Shown here piece after piece: positions 24,020 through 32,999 of a stretch of 64,000 nt of DNA. The notes under the pieces are model-generated. The model saw only the letters and a list, made by a program, of their open reading frames with translations, was not told the origin of the DNA and did not search any database. The stretch covers positions 1 to 64,000 of IMG/VR virus record IMGVR_UViG_3300005532_000244. One strand, written 5' to 3'. Source of the stretch: a virus. Within the stretch, counting starts at the first letter, position 1; each line of letters starts with the position of its first letter. A program made the translations under genes and the position numbers.

Positions 24020-24571
24020 GTGAAACAGACTTTCGAAGCCCCAGAGGCGTACCCGCCGCTCGCGAACCTCGCCGCGGTCACCGGTGTCACCGCGGAGACG
24101 AACCTGTGGACGCCGGCGCAGTGGACGCCGATCCCAGCGAACTACGCGTCGGCGGGGCAGCAGTGGATCATCGACGCGTTCGGCGTGCTCACCTATCCGT
24201 CGTCGACGCCGGGAACGACCGCGTTCACCGCGAGGATCGGCACCTCGTCGACGCCGAGCTCGAACACGATCCTCGGCGCCGCGTCCACAGCGGCGGCCGG
24301 CACGACGCAGACCGGCGTGCAGTGGCAGCTGAAGGGTCTGCTCACCATCCGCACGGTCGGGCTGCCCGGCGCGAACTCGACCGTGATCTTCCAAGGACAC
24401 TTCGAGTGTCCGCTCGGCCTGCAGGCGGCCGGCTCCTCCGGCGGGGTGATCTTCGGTGGCACCGCGACCGTCGACCTGTCCGTCGCGCAGGGCCTCGCGA
24501 TCTCGGTGACGCCGTCGGTGACCGGCCAGTCGTTCACGCCGCAGATGATCGCGTGGAGGTCGCTCGGATGA
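24020..24571 (+). CDS. Beta-rich virion-type protein
   Basis: Encodes 183 residues, Thr/Ser/Ala-rich and poor in charge (TAFTARIGTSSTPSSNTI; VQWQLKGLLTIRTVGLPG). GTG start at 24020. Similar in character to its neighbour and likely a virion component. Function unknown. Confidence 0.6.
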   Translation: MKQTFEAPEAYPPLANLAAVTGVTAETNLWTPAQWTPIPANYASAGQQWIIDAFGVLTYPSSTPGTTAFTARIGTSSTPSSNTILGAASTAAAGTTQTGVQWQLKGLLTIRTVGLPGANSTVIFQGHFECPLGLQAAGSSGGVIFGGTATVDLSVAQGLAISVTPSVTGQSFTPQMIAWRSLG

Positions 24572-25356
24572 TCCGCGGCACCGGCTTCCACCGCCCTTAC
24601 GGGGCGCGCGCGCTCGCCGCGACCCGCGCGACCCTGCCGGTCGACAACCTGGTCGACTTCACTGGGATCACCGCGACGGTCGCCGCGGCCGCGGTCGTCC
24701 CCGCCGTCGAGACCGACGCCGCCGCCGCCGCTGCCGCGGCCGCCGTCTCGGGGCCGGTCGCGACCCCCGAAGTCGACGCGGCCGCGGCGGCCGCCGCCGT
24801 GACCGTCTCAGGGAAGGTTGCAACGCCGCAGAACGCCGTCTCCGCCCCGGCAGCCCCGGTGGCCGTGTCGTTCGCCGCACCGACGGCTGAGCAGGACGCG
24901 GCGGCTCCTGTCGCCACGATCCAAGTCAGCCTCCGTCTGCCAACGGCCGAGGTGGACTGGGCGGCGATCGCGGCGCAGACGGTGCTGAGCGTGCAGCTGC
25001 CGGTGCCGCTGATCGTGCTGCCCGCGCCGCCGTCACCGGTCGAGGCGCAGGCACCGACACCGGTGGCCGAAGCCGACACCGCCGCCCCGGTGGCGCCCGT
25101 CACGGCGACCGCCCCGGCGGCGACAGCCGCCGTCGATGCTGCCGCACCCGCAGCGGCGGTGCAGGCCTCGGCGGCACAGCCTGCGTTCTCGCCCGCGCCC
25201 GTCACCGACGCGGCACCCGCTGCCGAACCGGCACCGCCGGTCGGCGCGCCGTCGGGTGGCCGCTCGAGCACCCCGAACTCGGCGCACGCCTGGTCGGGTG
25301 AGGACGACGACGCCGTAGCAGCGCTGCTCGCCGCGCACGCGTTCGAGCTCGTCTAG
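24568..25356 (+). CDS. Ala/Pro/Val repeat protein
   Basis: Encodes 262 residues. After a short N-terminus (MIRGTGFHRPYGARALAATR) the centre is made of degenerate units of about 25 residues around PTAExDxAAPVAxVxVS, rich in Ala, Pro and Val. The C-terminus (SAHAWSGEDDDAVAALLAAH) looks ordered. ATG overlaps the previous stop. An elongated fibre or linker is plausible; no function can be given. Confidence 0.55.
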   Translation: MIRGTGFHRPYGARALAATRATLPVDNLVDFTGITATVAAAAVVPAVETDAAAAAAAAAVSGPVATPEVDAAAAAAAVTVSGKVATPQNAVSAPAAPVAVSFAAPTAEQDAAAPVATIQVSLRLPTAEVDWAAIAAQTVLSVQLPVPLIVLPAPPSPVEAQAPTPVAEADTAAPVAPVTATAPAATAAVDAAAPAAAVQASAAQPAFSPAPVTDAAPAAEPAPPVGAPSGGRSSTPNSAHAWSGEDDDAVAALLAAHAFELV

Positions 25357-25392
25357 CCGCCGCACCGTCTCTCTACTCACAAGGAGCACGAA

Positions 25393-26256
25393 ATGCTTGA
25401 CGCACCCCAGGGCGCGAAACTCGTCGCGTTCAACGCCGTCGTCACCCGCGCCGACGGCCGCCGCGAGAACCTCGGCCTGATCGACCACTCGCACGCGTGG
25501 CTGTTCACCGAGAACGAGCTGCGCTCCATGTGCCACGCCGCCGAGCACCTCGAGAACCTGCTCAACCTCCGCAAGCTGCACGAGCCGGGCGCGGTCGTCG
25601 TGCCGACGTTCGACAAGCAGGTCTTCTCCGCCCGCATGATCGGCTCCTCGCCGACGCTCGCGGAGCCGCTGAACATCGGCTTCGGCCAGGGCGACCCGGC
25701 CGGCACCCGCGTCACCGCGCTCACCTCGGACAAGGGCCTCGCCGGCGAGATCGTCGCGAACGGCTCCCAGTCCACCCGCGTCGTCGGCACGAGCTCGCAG
25801 CAGACGACGACGAACACGAACGACACCTACCAGGTGATCGGCACGATCACCTGCAACCTCGTCGGCGGCCTGCAGATCGTCGAGGCCGGCATGTTCTCGA
25901 GCTCGGCGTTCCCGGCGCAGACGACCGTCGCGACGCAGGGCGTGCTCTCGGGCACCAGCGGCGGCACGTTCACCGTCGCCTCAGCGACGGGCTTCCCCGG
26001 CTCGGGCAACTACGACATCCAGATCGACCAGGAGGTCCTGACCGTCACGAGCGGGCAGGGCACGACGACCTGGACGATCACCCGCGGCGTGAACGGCTCG
26101 ACGGCGGCCGCGCACTCGGTCGGCGCCTACGTGACGAACGCGAACGCGACCGGCACCGGCCTCTCCGGCTACATGGCCGCGAAGGGCGACTTCGCGCTGA
26201 TCACGCTCGCCCAGAACGACACCCTGCAGCTCACGGCTTCGATTCAGTTCACGTAG
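25393..26256 (+). CDS. Predicted virion protein
   Basis: Encodes 287 residues. Middle section LIDHSHAWLFTENELRSMCH and HEPGAVVVPTFDKQVFSARM looks globular; the C-terminal half is Thr/Gly-rich beta sequence with LTVTSGQGTTTWTITRGVNG, an Ig-like pattern frequent in phage structural proteins. AAGGAG precedes the ATG. A small hairpin (AACGCC/GGCGTT, 26268-26284) follows the gene. Confidence 0.6.
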   Translation: MLDAPQGAKLVAFNAVVTRADGRRENLGLIDHSHAWLFTENELRSMCHAAEHLENLLNLRKLHEPGAVVVPTFDKQVFSARMIGSSPTLAEPLNIGFGQGDPAGTRVTALTSDKGLAGEIVANGSQSTRVVGTSSQQTTTNTNDTYQVIGTITCNLVGGLQIVEAGMFSSSAFPAQTTVATQGVLSGTSGGTFTVASATGFPGSGNYDIQIDQEVLTVTSGQGTTTWTITRGVNGSTAAAHSVGAYVTNANATGTGLSGYMAAKGDFALITLAQNDTLQLTASIQFT

Positions 26257-26296
26257 CCGACGCTGGCAACGCCCGAACGGCGTTCGCTCCTCTCCG

Positions 26297-26701
26297 ATGA
26301 GACCTGTACCTCGCATCGTTGCCGTCTGCCAGGGCGGCGAGCTGGACGGGCTGCGGTTCTCCGTTGCTCTCGACGAGCACGGGGCGCCGCGCCCGTTCAC
26401 TGTGCACGGCCCGGCCGGCGAGGTCACGTATGTGCCGACCGGCGAGCTCGACCTCGCCGACGCGCACGCAGGGTCGGTCGAGGTGGAACGTCGTATGCAC
26501 GAGCAGCGTGGCCGGCGCGTACCGCGGACACGGATCGGCCGCACGATCTCCCACCTCCGGAAGCCGTGGGCGGTCGAGCGGCACAAGCACCCGGTCTTCC
26601 ACGGCTTCGAGCTGCACCTGCCGGAGCTGCGTGACGAGCACGGGATCGTTCGGGGCCACCACTTCCTCGGCGTCTGGATCTACCGCGAAGAGACGGACTG
26701 A
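26297..26701 (+). CDS. Unknown protein, about 134 residues
   Basis: Encodes 134 residues: VAVCQGGELDGLRFSVALDE in the first half, basic middle (RRMHEQRGRRVPRTRIGR), and HKHPVFHGFELHLPEL near the end. No purine-rich ribosome binding site. Its stop overlaps the next ATG. Not recognised. Confidence 0.5.
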   Translation: MRPVPRIVAVCQGGELDGLRFSVALDEHGAPRPFTVHGPAGEVTYVPTGELDLADAHAGSVEVERRMHEQRGRRVPRTRIGRTISHLRKPWAVERHKHPVFHGFELHLPELRDEHGIVRGHHFLGVWIYREETD

Positions 26702-27090
26702 TGTCTGACAATCTGAACCTCCGCGACGCGAACGGGCAGGCGTTCCAGCTCCGCACGAAAGACCTGTCCGGGTCGGGGCTGCACGCGTACTTCTCGATGG
26801 TCGTGACGGCGGTCCCGACCCCGGTCGGGACCGCGCAGACGGTTGCGTTGTCGACGACCGCTGACACGACGATCGTCGTTCCGGCGGGCGGCACGCACGC
26901 CCAGTTGACCGTCGACTCGGGCGGCGGCGACATGCGCTACTGGGAGAACGGCACCTCGCCGTCGGCGACGGCGGGCTGGGACGTTCCGGCCGGCAACGCG
27001 GCCGAGTTGACGAATCTCGCGAACGTGAAGATGCGGTCGACGTCGGGGACGCCGAACGTGCAGTACGCGTGTAGGCGGTACGACCAGTGA
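26701..27090 (+). CDS. Small beta-rich virion-type protein
   Basis: Encodes 129 residues: MSDNLNLRDANGQAFQLRTK, TTIVVPAGGTHAQLTVDSGG and NLANVKMRSTSGTPNVQYAC. Features match short head or fibre accessory proteins. Ends overlapping the next GTG. Confidence 0.55.
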   Translation: MSDNLNLRDANGQAFQLRTKDLSGSGLHAYFSMVVTAVPTPVGTAQTVALSTTADTTIVVPAGGTHAQLTVDSGGGDMRYWENGTSPSATAGWDVPAGNAAELTNLANVKMRSTSGTPNVQYACRRYDQ

Positions 27091-28874
27091 TCTTTCGGCG
27101 CCGGTTCGGGGCGACGTTGGTCGCGATCGCTGTGGGGCTTGGGGTTGCGGGCGGCGTCGGCGGCGGCGTCGTGCTGTTCAATCCGCAGCCGGCCGCCGCT
27201 GCTGTGACGGCAAATCTCTTCGCCGTCGCGCCCGGGGCAGGTGTCGGCACAGCCAACTGTGCAGGCGACGCGACCGCGCGCACGTATGCGTACGCGCTCG
27301 CGAACGAGCCGAACATGATCTGCGCGTATGGGACGCGCGCCGATCTCGGCTACTCAGCAACCTCGTGGGACAACGCGTGCAAGGCGGCGTCGCTGATCAA
27401 TACGACCGGGTTGACCGTCGGTGTTGAGCCGGGGAACTACACACGCGAGTCGAGCGACGGCGACTTCATGAAGTCGACCGATTGCTCCGGCGGCAAAGGC
27501 GCGGCCGTCAACCCGAACTGCGGCGAGCAGGTGCCTACCTGTGCGGGCACCGGCACGACCGCCGCCTGGATCAAATACGTCCCCGCAAGCTCAACCGCCT
27601 GCCCGAATGTGCATTGGGTGGAGGACAGCCCGACCGCGCAGTCGGCCGGTTTCTTCTTCTTCAACCAGCAGTTCCACATCGTCATCCAGGGGTCGTGCTT
27701 CGACCTCGACTCGACCCTCCTCTACTACAGCCTCTCCGGTGTAGCTGGCGAGATCCAAGTCGTCGGCGACTCGCCGACGAACCCGATGCACCTGTACGGC
27801 ATCGAGTTGAAAGGCCCGAAGGATGTTCTCTTCAAGAACATCAACTACGGGCCCAACATCCAGTGCGGCAAGAACGACCCGAACGTGCCGGCCGCACTAC
27901 GGTGCGACCCGAACGGGCCGCAGTTCGAGGCGAAGCTCGCGAGCATGGGCACCGCGACCTCGTCGTGCAGCGCGAACAACACCGCAGCCTGCGGCGGCTT
28001 CTTCGTCAACGAGCAGTTCGTTGAGCCGTTCTTCCACCAGGGCCAGTTCAGCTTCGACGGCAGCACGCTGTACGAGAACGTCCGCATCCAAAACTTCATG
28101 GTCCACGACGCGCAGAGCACGGGCGTCGGCTCCGGGTTCCATCCGGGCTGCTTCATGTTCGACGGCGTCAACGGCGACTCGTCGCGGGCAGCAACACTCG
28201 GCAACATCATCTTCGACCACGTCTCCTGCGAACGGCAGACCGGCGAGGGCTGGCAGCTCCAGGACGGCGGGGTGATCGTCGAGAACTCGTACTTCTCGTG
28301 TCCGACCTATTCGGTCGGCGACGCGAGCGCGAACCCGACGGGGAAGTGGGATCTGTGCAACCCGGCGAAGGCGGCGCTGGGACTCGGCTGCAAGACATCA
28401 ACGCAGAACGGCTGCACCCAGACGAACGTGCTGATCCGGTATGACACCTTCGATTGCGGCAACTCGGCGTGTGTGCGCGTGCCGACATGGTCCGACGGCG
28501 GCTTCGGCAACTACAGCAGCGTTCGCTTCGTCGCCGACATCTTCATGAACTCGCTCACCGGGAACGCTGGCGCGCCCTGCTCGATCACCGGGGTGACGTT
28601 CTCGACCAACGCGTACGCGCCCGGTGTGTCTCAGTGCGGGTCGGGGAACACGACTCTCAGCTCCGGAGACCCGTTCACGCAGTCGAGTATTGCTACGCCG
28701 GGCGATTCGTGGTCGGCGTCGGCGCTGCTGAATTTGCATCTCGCGAGCAACAGCGCCGGTGCATCGGTGCCGACGGTGAATCCGGCGGTGCTCGGCAGCG
28801 ATTACCAGGTCGACCATGACGCGGATGGCAACCCTCGCGGGTCAACCTCTACGCACGTCGGGGCATACAACTAG
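27087..28874 (+). CDS. Secreted Cys-rich beta-helix-like protein
   Basis: Encodes 595 residues. Basic n-region and long hydrophobic core (MIFRRRFGATLVAIAVGLGV) indicate a signal peptide or anchor. The mature protein has many cysteines and repeated short strands ending in Asn or Gly (VLFKNINYGPNIQC, NIIFDHVSCERQTGEGWQLQ, VLIRYDTFDC), the look of a right-handed parallel beta-helix as in pectate lyases. A signal peptide is unexpected in a tail spike, so export by the lysogen is an alternative. Wobble positions are visibly less GC-biased than in neighbours, hinting at separate acquisition. Confidence 0.65.
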   Translation: MIFRRRFGATLVAIAVGLGVAGGVGGGVVLFNPQPAAAAVTANLFAVAPGAGVGTANCAGDATARTYAYALANEPNMICAYGTRADLGYSATSWDNACKAASLINTTGLTVGVEPGNYTRESSDGDFMKSTDCSGGKGAAVNPNCGEQVPTCAGTGTTAAWIKYVPASSTACPNVHWVEDSPTAQSAGFFFFNQQFHIVIQGSCFDLDSTLLYYSLSGVAGEIQVVGDSPTNPMHLYGIELKGPKDVLFKNINYGPNIQCGKNDPNVPAALRCDPNGPQFEAKLASMGTATSSCSANNTAACGGFFVNEQFVEPFFHQGQFSFDGSTLYENVRIQNFMVHDAQSTGVGSGFHPGCFMFDGVNGDSSRAATLGNIIFDHVSCERQTGEGWQLQDGGVIVENSYFSCPTYSVGDASANPTGKWDLCNPAKAALGLGCKTSTQNGCTQTNVLIRYDTFDCGNSACVRVPTWSDGGFGNYSSVRFVADIFMNSLTGNAGAPCSITGVTFSTNAYAPGVSQCGSGNTTLSSGDPFTQSSIATPGDSWSASALLNLHLASNSAGASVPTVNPAVLGSDYQVDHDADGNPRGSTSTHVGAYN

Positions 28875-28881
28875 TAGCTAG

Positions 28882-29649
28882 CTAGTGCTTCGTCGCGATG
28901 TACAAGAACCGTCCCTCACTGCCGAGCCCATACCGCCCGACCTCCTCGTGGCTGAACGCCGCGAGATAGTCACGCCTGCGGACCTCGAATCCGGCAGCGC
29001 GCACCCGGTCAGAGAAGTCAGCGCCGTAGACGCGAACATGGTCTGTCGCACCGAACGCTTGCAGTCGCTTTCGCGGGTCGGTGATCGTCGGATCCTCAAA
29101 CGTTGCTGGCTGGTCTTCGTGGACGGGATGCGGCAGGATCGCCTGTCCGCCTGGTCGCAGTACGCGGTGCATCTCGGCGAGAGCGGCCGCGTCGTCTTCG
29201 ACGTGCTCAAGGACGTGGCTACAGATGACAAGGTCGAACGAGCCGGAGTCGAACGGCATCGCCGTGACGTCGCCGACGATTGCGCCCTCATAGGCGGGGC
29301 TCGCATCCATCGAGACGTAGCGATCGCCGACGAGCCTGGAGAGCCGTTCCCGCAGGCCGTCTTCCGGAGCAATGTGCAGCACGTCCAAGGTTCCGGTAGT
29401 GACTGCGGTGTCGTTTCGGAGGTAGAGCGCAAGCAGCCGGTGGCGCTGCAGGCCGAGGCAGTTCGGGCAGAGCGAGTCGACGCCGTGCCGCGGGATGAAG
29501 CCTCGGAATGTGTGGTCGCAGCAGGGGCATTCGACCGTGACGCCCCGGTAGAGCACGGGCAGTGTTGCTTTGGCGACTCGGCGCACGCTGGGGCTGTAGG
29601 TGAAGAGCAGCGCTGGCAGACGCGAGTCTGTCTTCGCGAAGACCGGCAC
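28882..29649 (-). CDS. SAM-dependent methyltransferase with zinc ribbon
   Basis: Encodes 255 residues. The N-terminal zinc ribbon (ECPCCDHTF and LCPNCL) precedes a class I methyltransferase: DVLHIAPEDGLRERL, VSMDASPAYEG, MPFDSGSFDLVICSHVLEHV and LRPGGQAILPHP. It resembles small-molecule or sugar methylases more than DNA methylases. GTG start with AAAGGA upstream. It is on the minus strand inside the late operon and converges with the beta-helix gene, 7 bases apart with stop codons in several frames (TAGCTAGCTA), so it has its own promoter, typical of a moron. Confidence 0.85.
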   Translation of the reverse strand: MPVFAKTDSRLPALLFTYSPSVRRVAKATLPVLYRGVTVECPCCDHTFRGFIPRHGVDSLCPNCLGLQRHRLLALYLRNDTAVTTGTLDVLHIAPEDGLRERLSRLVGDRYVSMDASPAYEGAIVGDVTAMPFDSGSFDLVICSHVLEHVEDDAAALAEMHRVLRPGGQAILPHPVHEDQPATFEDPTITDPRKRLQAFGATDHVRVYGADFSDRVRAAGFEVRRRDYLAAFSHEEVGRYGLGSEGRFLYIATKH

Positions 29650-29711
29650 GGCGTTGATCCTTTCGGTCTTCGTGGGCCGCTGTCAACCCGCCATGAGGAT
29701 AGGAGACGGGC

Positions 29712-32108
29712 ATGGCTGTAGCGGTCGAAGGCGGCGCCCGGAAGGACATCGCCACGGCAGGATCGGTCTCGTCGCTCTCTGGCGCATCGAAGACGTACAC
29801 GAACGGCGTCGTCTATCTGGTCTGGGTGACGAGTTGGATCAGCAGCGGCGCGCCGGCTGCCCCGTCGAGCGTGACGGTCGGGACGATGACGTTCGCGAAG
29901 GTCACTAGCTCCGATCATGTCTTCGAGATCGCTAATGCAGCCTCCGACTGTCGGCAGACGCTCTGGGCCGCCGTCGGTGACGGCAGCACAGGCGCGCTCA
30001 CGGTCAGCTGGGGCGGCGTCACACAGAGCGCGGCGTTCTTCGAGGTCGCCGGGTTCACGGGCGCGAAGACAACGAACGGCGGCCTCGATGCCGTACGCCA
30101 GGTCGTGTCCGGGCAAAACAGCACGGCGAACGCCTCCGTGACGCTCGCCGCGCTCCAGGACGCCAACTCAATGGTGTGCGGCCACGTCGCTTTGCAGACA
30201 ACGAGCGCATTGTCCGCAGGCTCAGGCTTCACAGCGTTTTCGCAGTTCGGTATTTCCGGGCTGACGAACGGCAAGGAGCATTCCGAGTACGAATCCAACG
30301 TCACAGCCGTGGCGTGGTCGAACTCCGCGCCCGCAGTGAACTGGGGCGCGATTGCATGGGAGGTCGCAGCCCCCACGGGCGCGAAGACGCAGACGCTCGC
30401 CGGGCAGGAGTCCGAAACCGCGGCGGAGCGTCGCGCGGTTGGGCACAAGGCGGCGGGTTCGGAGTCGCAGGCGGCGAAGGAAGGCCGCGCGGTCACGCAC
30501 AAGTGGATGGTCGCGCAAGGACAGCAGGCGCGCGCAATACGAGGCCGGTTCTTGAGGGAACTGCTCGCGTTCATCGTCCGCGTCGCGAAGCCAGGCGCGA
30601 TCCAGCATCTCGTCCAGGCGATCACCGCGACCGAAGGCCAGGCCGCGCAGCTTGTGCGCGCGACACGGATCCGTCGCCTCTGGACGGTCGCGGTCGCCCG
30701 GCCGGGCAGCCACCTGCTCACCTCGCTGCTCGCAACCGTCGGCGAGACCGGCAGCCTCCGACGCAACGCCCGCGCGTTCAAACGCTGGACGGTGACACTC
30801 GCCGCGAACATCGCGAAAAGCCGCAAAGCACAGATCCTCGCGTTCGCGGAAACCGCCGCCGCGACGCTCCGCCGCCGCACCGCAACAACGAAACGCGTCA
30901 CCGTCGGCGACACCGCACGGCTCGTCCGGCACCCGGGCAAAACGTTCCTGCTGATCCTGAACGGGATCCCGCCGCTGATGGCCGGCGGCGTCCAGGTCGG
31001 CGCCCGCTTCAGCCGCCGTGTGACGCACCGGGCGGCGACGGTGCAGCAGGCGCTGCTCGCCGGCTACGCGACGGTCAAGACGTCGTTCGCGCAGCACTTC
31101 ACGCAGGCGGTGCAGGCGACCGAGGTGACCGTGAAGCGGTTCGCGCGCAGCGCCCGCGTGTCGCGGAGGTTCACGATCGCCGAGAGCCCGCGGGCAAGAC
31201 GCGCCGCGCAGCTCGCGCGCTCGGTGGTGCAGGGCAGCCGTGCCGTCGCGGCGCGCGCGGCGCGCGTCCCGGTCACGGTTGCAGTCTCGACAGCCTCGAC
31301 GGTCGCCCGGCGCGTGCAGGCGATCCGGGCGGTCGCGCTCGGCGTCGGCCCCATGATCACGAAGACGATCCGCGTCCCGTTGCGGGCCTCGGTGAGCCGC
31401 GCGGTGACGTTCACGAAGTTCATCCCGCACCGGATCGCCACCACGGTCGGCGACACCACCACCCTCCGCCGGTTCTCGCCGCGGACACTTGCCGCCACGG
31501 TGTTTGCGCCGGCGACGCTGCGGCGGCGGACGGCGAAGGCGGTGCGGTGGGTTGAGACAGTCCGGCCGCAGGCGACCCTGCAGAACACGAAGCTGATCGT
31601 GCTCGCCGCGGTCGAAGGGCTCGGCACAGTGTTCGCGCGCGCGTCCCGGCACAGAAGCCCCGCCACCGAGGTCGCCCAGCCGACGCTCAGCCGTGGCGTA
31701 CGGATCTCGCGGCGCGTCGCGCAGGCGACGGCGGGCGGCTACCGGCGCGCAGGCGGGGCGGTCATCTCAGTCGCCGTCTCCGCGCAGGCACTGCTGCGGC
31801 GCGCGAGCGCCCATGCGGAAGCCGCCCAGCTCGCCGAGACCGCCACCGCCGGCAAGCAGGTCGGCGGGGTCACACTCGCTGGCCGCATCGCGCAGACTGC
31901 TGTGTATCGGCGCGGGTTCAGGGTCGCGATCCGGGCGCTCGAGCGGCCGGTCTCGGCGCTTCTGACGCTGCTGCAGCGCGTGTTCCGGCAGATCACCGTC
32001 ATCCCTGGCACCCCGTACCTCGACTGGCAAGCCGGCGCCGCGTCCACTGACTGGGCGGTCTCCGCCGCAACCGGCAACTGGCAGACCGGAACTCCGTACC
32101 TGAGCTGA
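29712..32108 (+). CDS. Arg-rich degenerate-repeat giant protein
   Basis: Encodes 798 residues. Residues 1 to ~225 are a beta-rich virion-type domain (VTVGTMTFAKVTSSDHVFEI, ALTVSWGGVTQSAAFFEV). Residues ~230-760 contain many degenerate repeats of 25-45 residues built on patterns such as TVGDTxxLRR and RRxTVAES, extremely rich in Arg and Ala with almost no acidic residues. The last 25 residues (YLDWQAGAASTDWAVSAATG) look like a separate cap. ATG with GGAGA upstream. It may bind DNA or polyanionic surface polymer; function unknown. Confidence 0.6.
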   Translation: MAVAVEGGARKDIATAGSVSSLSGASKTYTNGVVYLVWVTSWISSGAPAAPSSVTVGTMTFAKVTSSDHVFEIANAASDCRQTLWAAVGDGSTGALTVSWGGVTQSAAFFEVAGFTGAKTTNGGLDAVRQVVSGQNSTANASVTLAALQDANSMVCGHVALQTTSALSAGSGFTAFSQFGISGLTNGKEHSEYESNVTAVAWSNSAPAVNWGAIAWEVAAPTGAKTQTLAGQESETAAERRAVGHKAAGSESQAAKEGRAVTHKWMVAQGQQARAIRGRFLRELLAFIVRVAKPGAIQHLVQAITATEGQAAQLVRATRIRRLWTVAVARPGSHLLTSLLATVGETGSLRRNARAFKRWTVTLAANIAKSRKAQILAFAETAAATLRRRTATTKRVTVGDTARLVRHPGKTFLLILNGIPPLMAGGVQVGARFSRRVTHRAATVQQALLAGYATVKTSFAQHFTQAVQATEVTVKRFARSARVSRRFTIAESPRARRAAQLARSVVQGSRAVAARAARVPVTVAVSTASTVARRVQAIRAVALGVGPMITKTIRVPLRASVSRAVTFTKFIPHRIATTVGDTTTLRRFSPRTLAATVFAPATLRRRTAKAVRWVETVRPQATLQNTKLIVLAAVEGLGTVFARASRHRSPATEVAQPTLSRGVRISRRVAQATAGGYRRAGGAVISVAVSAQALLRRASAHAEAAQLAETATAGKQVGGVTLAGRIAQTAVYRRGFRVAIRALERPVSALLTLLQRVFRQITVIPGTPYLDWQAGAASTDWAVSAATGNWQTGTPYLS

Positions 32109-32118
32109 GGCGACCGCC

Positions 32119-32412
32119 GTGCAGATGTCCATGCTCGACACCCGGTACCTCAACGTGCCGGTCACGGTGTCGAAGAATCCGACCAACGACGTCGTCCAAT
32201 TCGCGTTCAAGATCGGCCCGTCGCGGCCGTCGAACTCTGACTGGCAGACAGGTGCGTGGCAGACGCCCGAATCGCCGTATGTCGCGCAGCTGCTGATCGG
32301 CCCGGAGAACGGCGGCTACGTGCTCGCGCCCGGCATCTACGCGATCTGGCTGAAGATAATCGACAATCCCGAGATCCCCGTGCTGACGGTCGGGTCGCTG
32401 ACGATCTTCTGA
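32119..32412 (+). CDS. Small beta-sandwich protein
   Basis: Encodes 97 residues: NVPVTVSKNPTNDVVQFAFK and VLAPGIYAIWLKIIDNPEIP, a clear alternating beta pattern. GTG at 32119 has GAGG upstream; ATG at 32125 is possible. Probably virion-associated. Confidence 0.6.
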   Translation: MQMSMLDTRYLNVPVTVSKNPTNDVVQFAFKIGPSRPSNSDWQTGAWQTPESPYVAQLLIGPENGGYVLAPGIYAIWLKIIDNPEIPVLTVGSLTIF

Positions 32413-32999
32413 TGAGCGTCACGCTCACAGTCGCGGTACCGACGCTCGGCCGCTCAAGCCTGGCACGGACGCTTGCGCCGATCGCGCGCGCGGTCGGCCC
32501 CGACGACGCAGTGCTCGTGATGGCCGACGGCGGCGGCGACGTCGCCGCGGCCCGGTTCATCTACCGGGAGGTCGCGACGCGGAACTGGCGGTTTGAGGTG
32601 CTCCCGTCGAGTCCGTGGGGGCAGGCGCACCGCAACTGGGCGCTCCAGCAGGCGGAGACGACGCACGTGTGGTCGCTCAACGATGACGACACACCGACGT
32701 CGGCCGCGGTCGCCGCGATCCGCGCGCACGCCCACCCACGGCGGGCGACGATCTTCAAGGCGCGGTTCCCCGACGGCACGAGCTTCTGGGGGCAGCCCGC
32801 CGAGTATCGCGAGCCGGTGATTTGGCGTGACCCGTCTGTCCGGCTCGGCAACGTCGACGCCGCGATGATCGTCGCGCCGGCGGGTTGCGCGTCGCGGTGG
32901 GGTGAGCGGTACGAGGGCGACTTCGACTTCGCGGCCGCGCTCGTCGACGAGTTCGGCGCGCCGGTGTGGCGCGACGAAACGGTCGTTCTCAAAGGCTGA
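32412..32999 (+). CDS. Family-2-like glycosyltransferase
   Basis: Encodes 195 residues. TVAVPTLGRSSLARTL is the nucleotide-sugar binding start of a GT-A fold; the LNDDDTPTSAAVAAI segment supplies the metal-binding Asp cluster. C-terminal RYEGDFDFAAALVDEFGAPV completes a compact domain. No membrane anchor. Probably glycosylates a virion protein or host surface polymer. Overlaps both neighbours by a single base (TGATG). Confidence 0.7.
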   Translation: MSVTLTVAVPTLGRSSLARTLAPIARAVGPDDAVLVMADGGGDVAAARFIYREVATRNWRFEVLPSSPWGQAHRNWALQQAETTHVWSLNDDDTPTSAAVAAIRAHAHPRRATIFKARFPDGTSFWGQPAEYREPVIWRDPSVRLGNVDAAMIVAPAGCASRWGERYEGDFDFAAALVDEFGAPVWRDETVVLKG

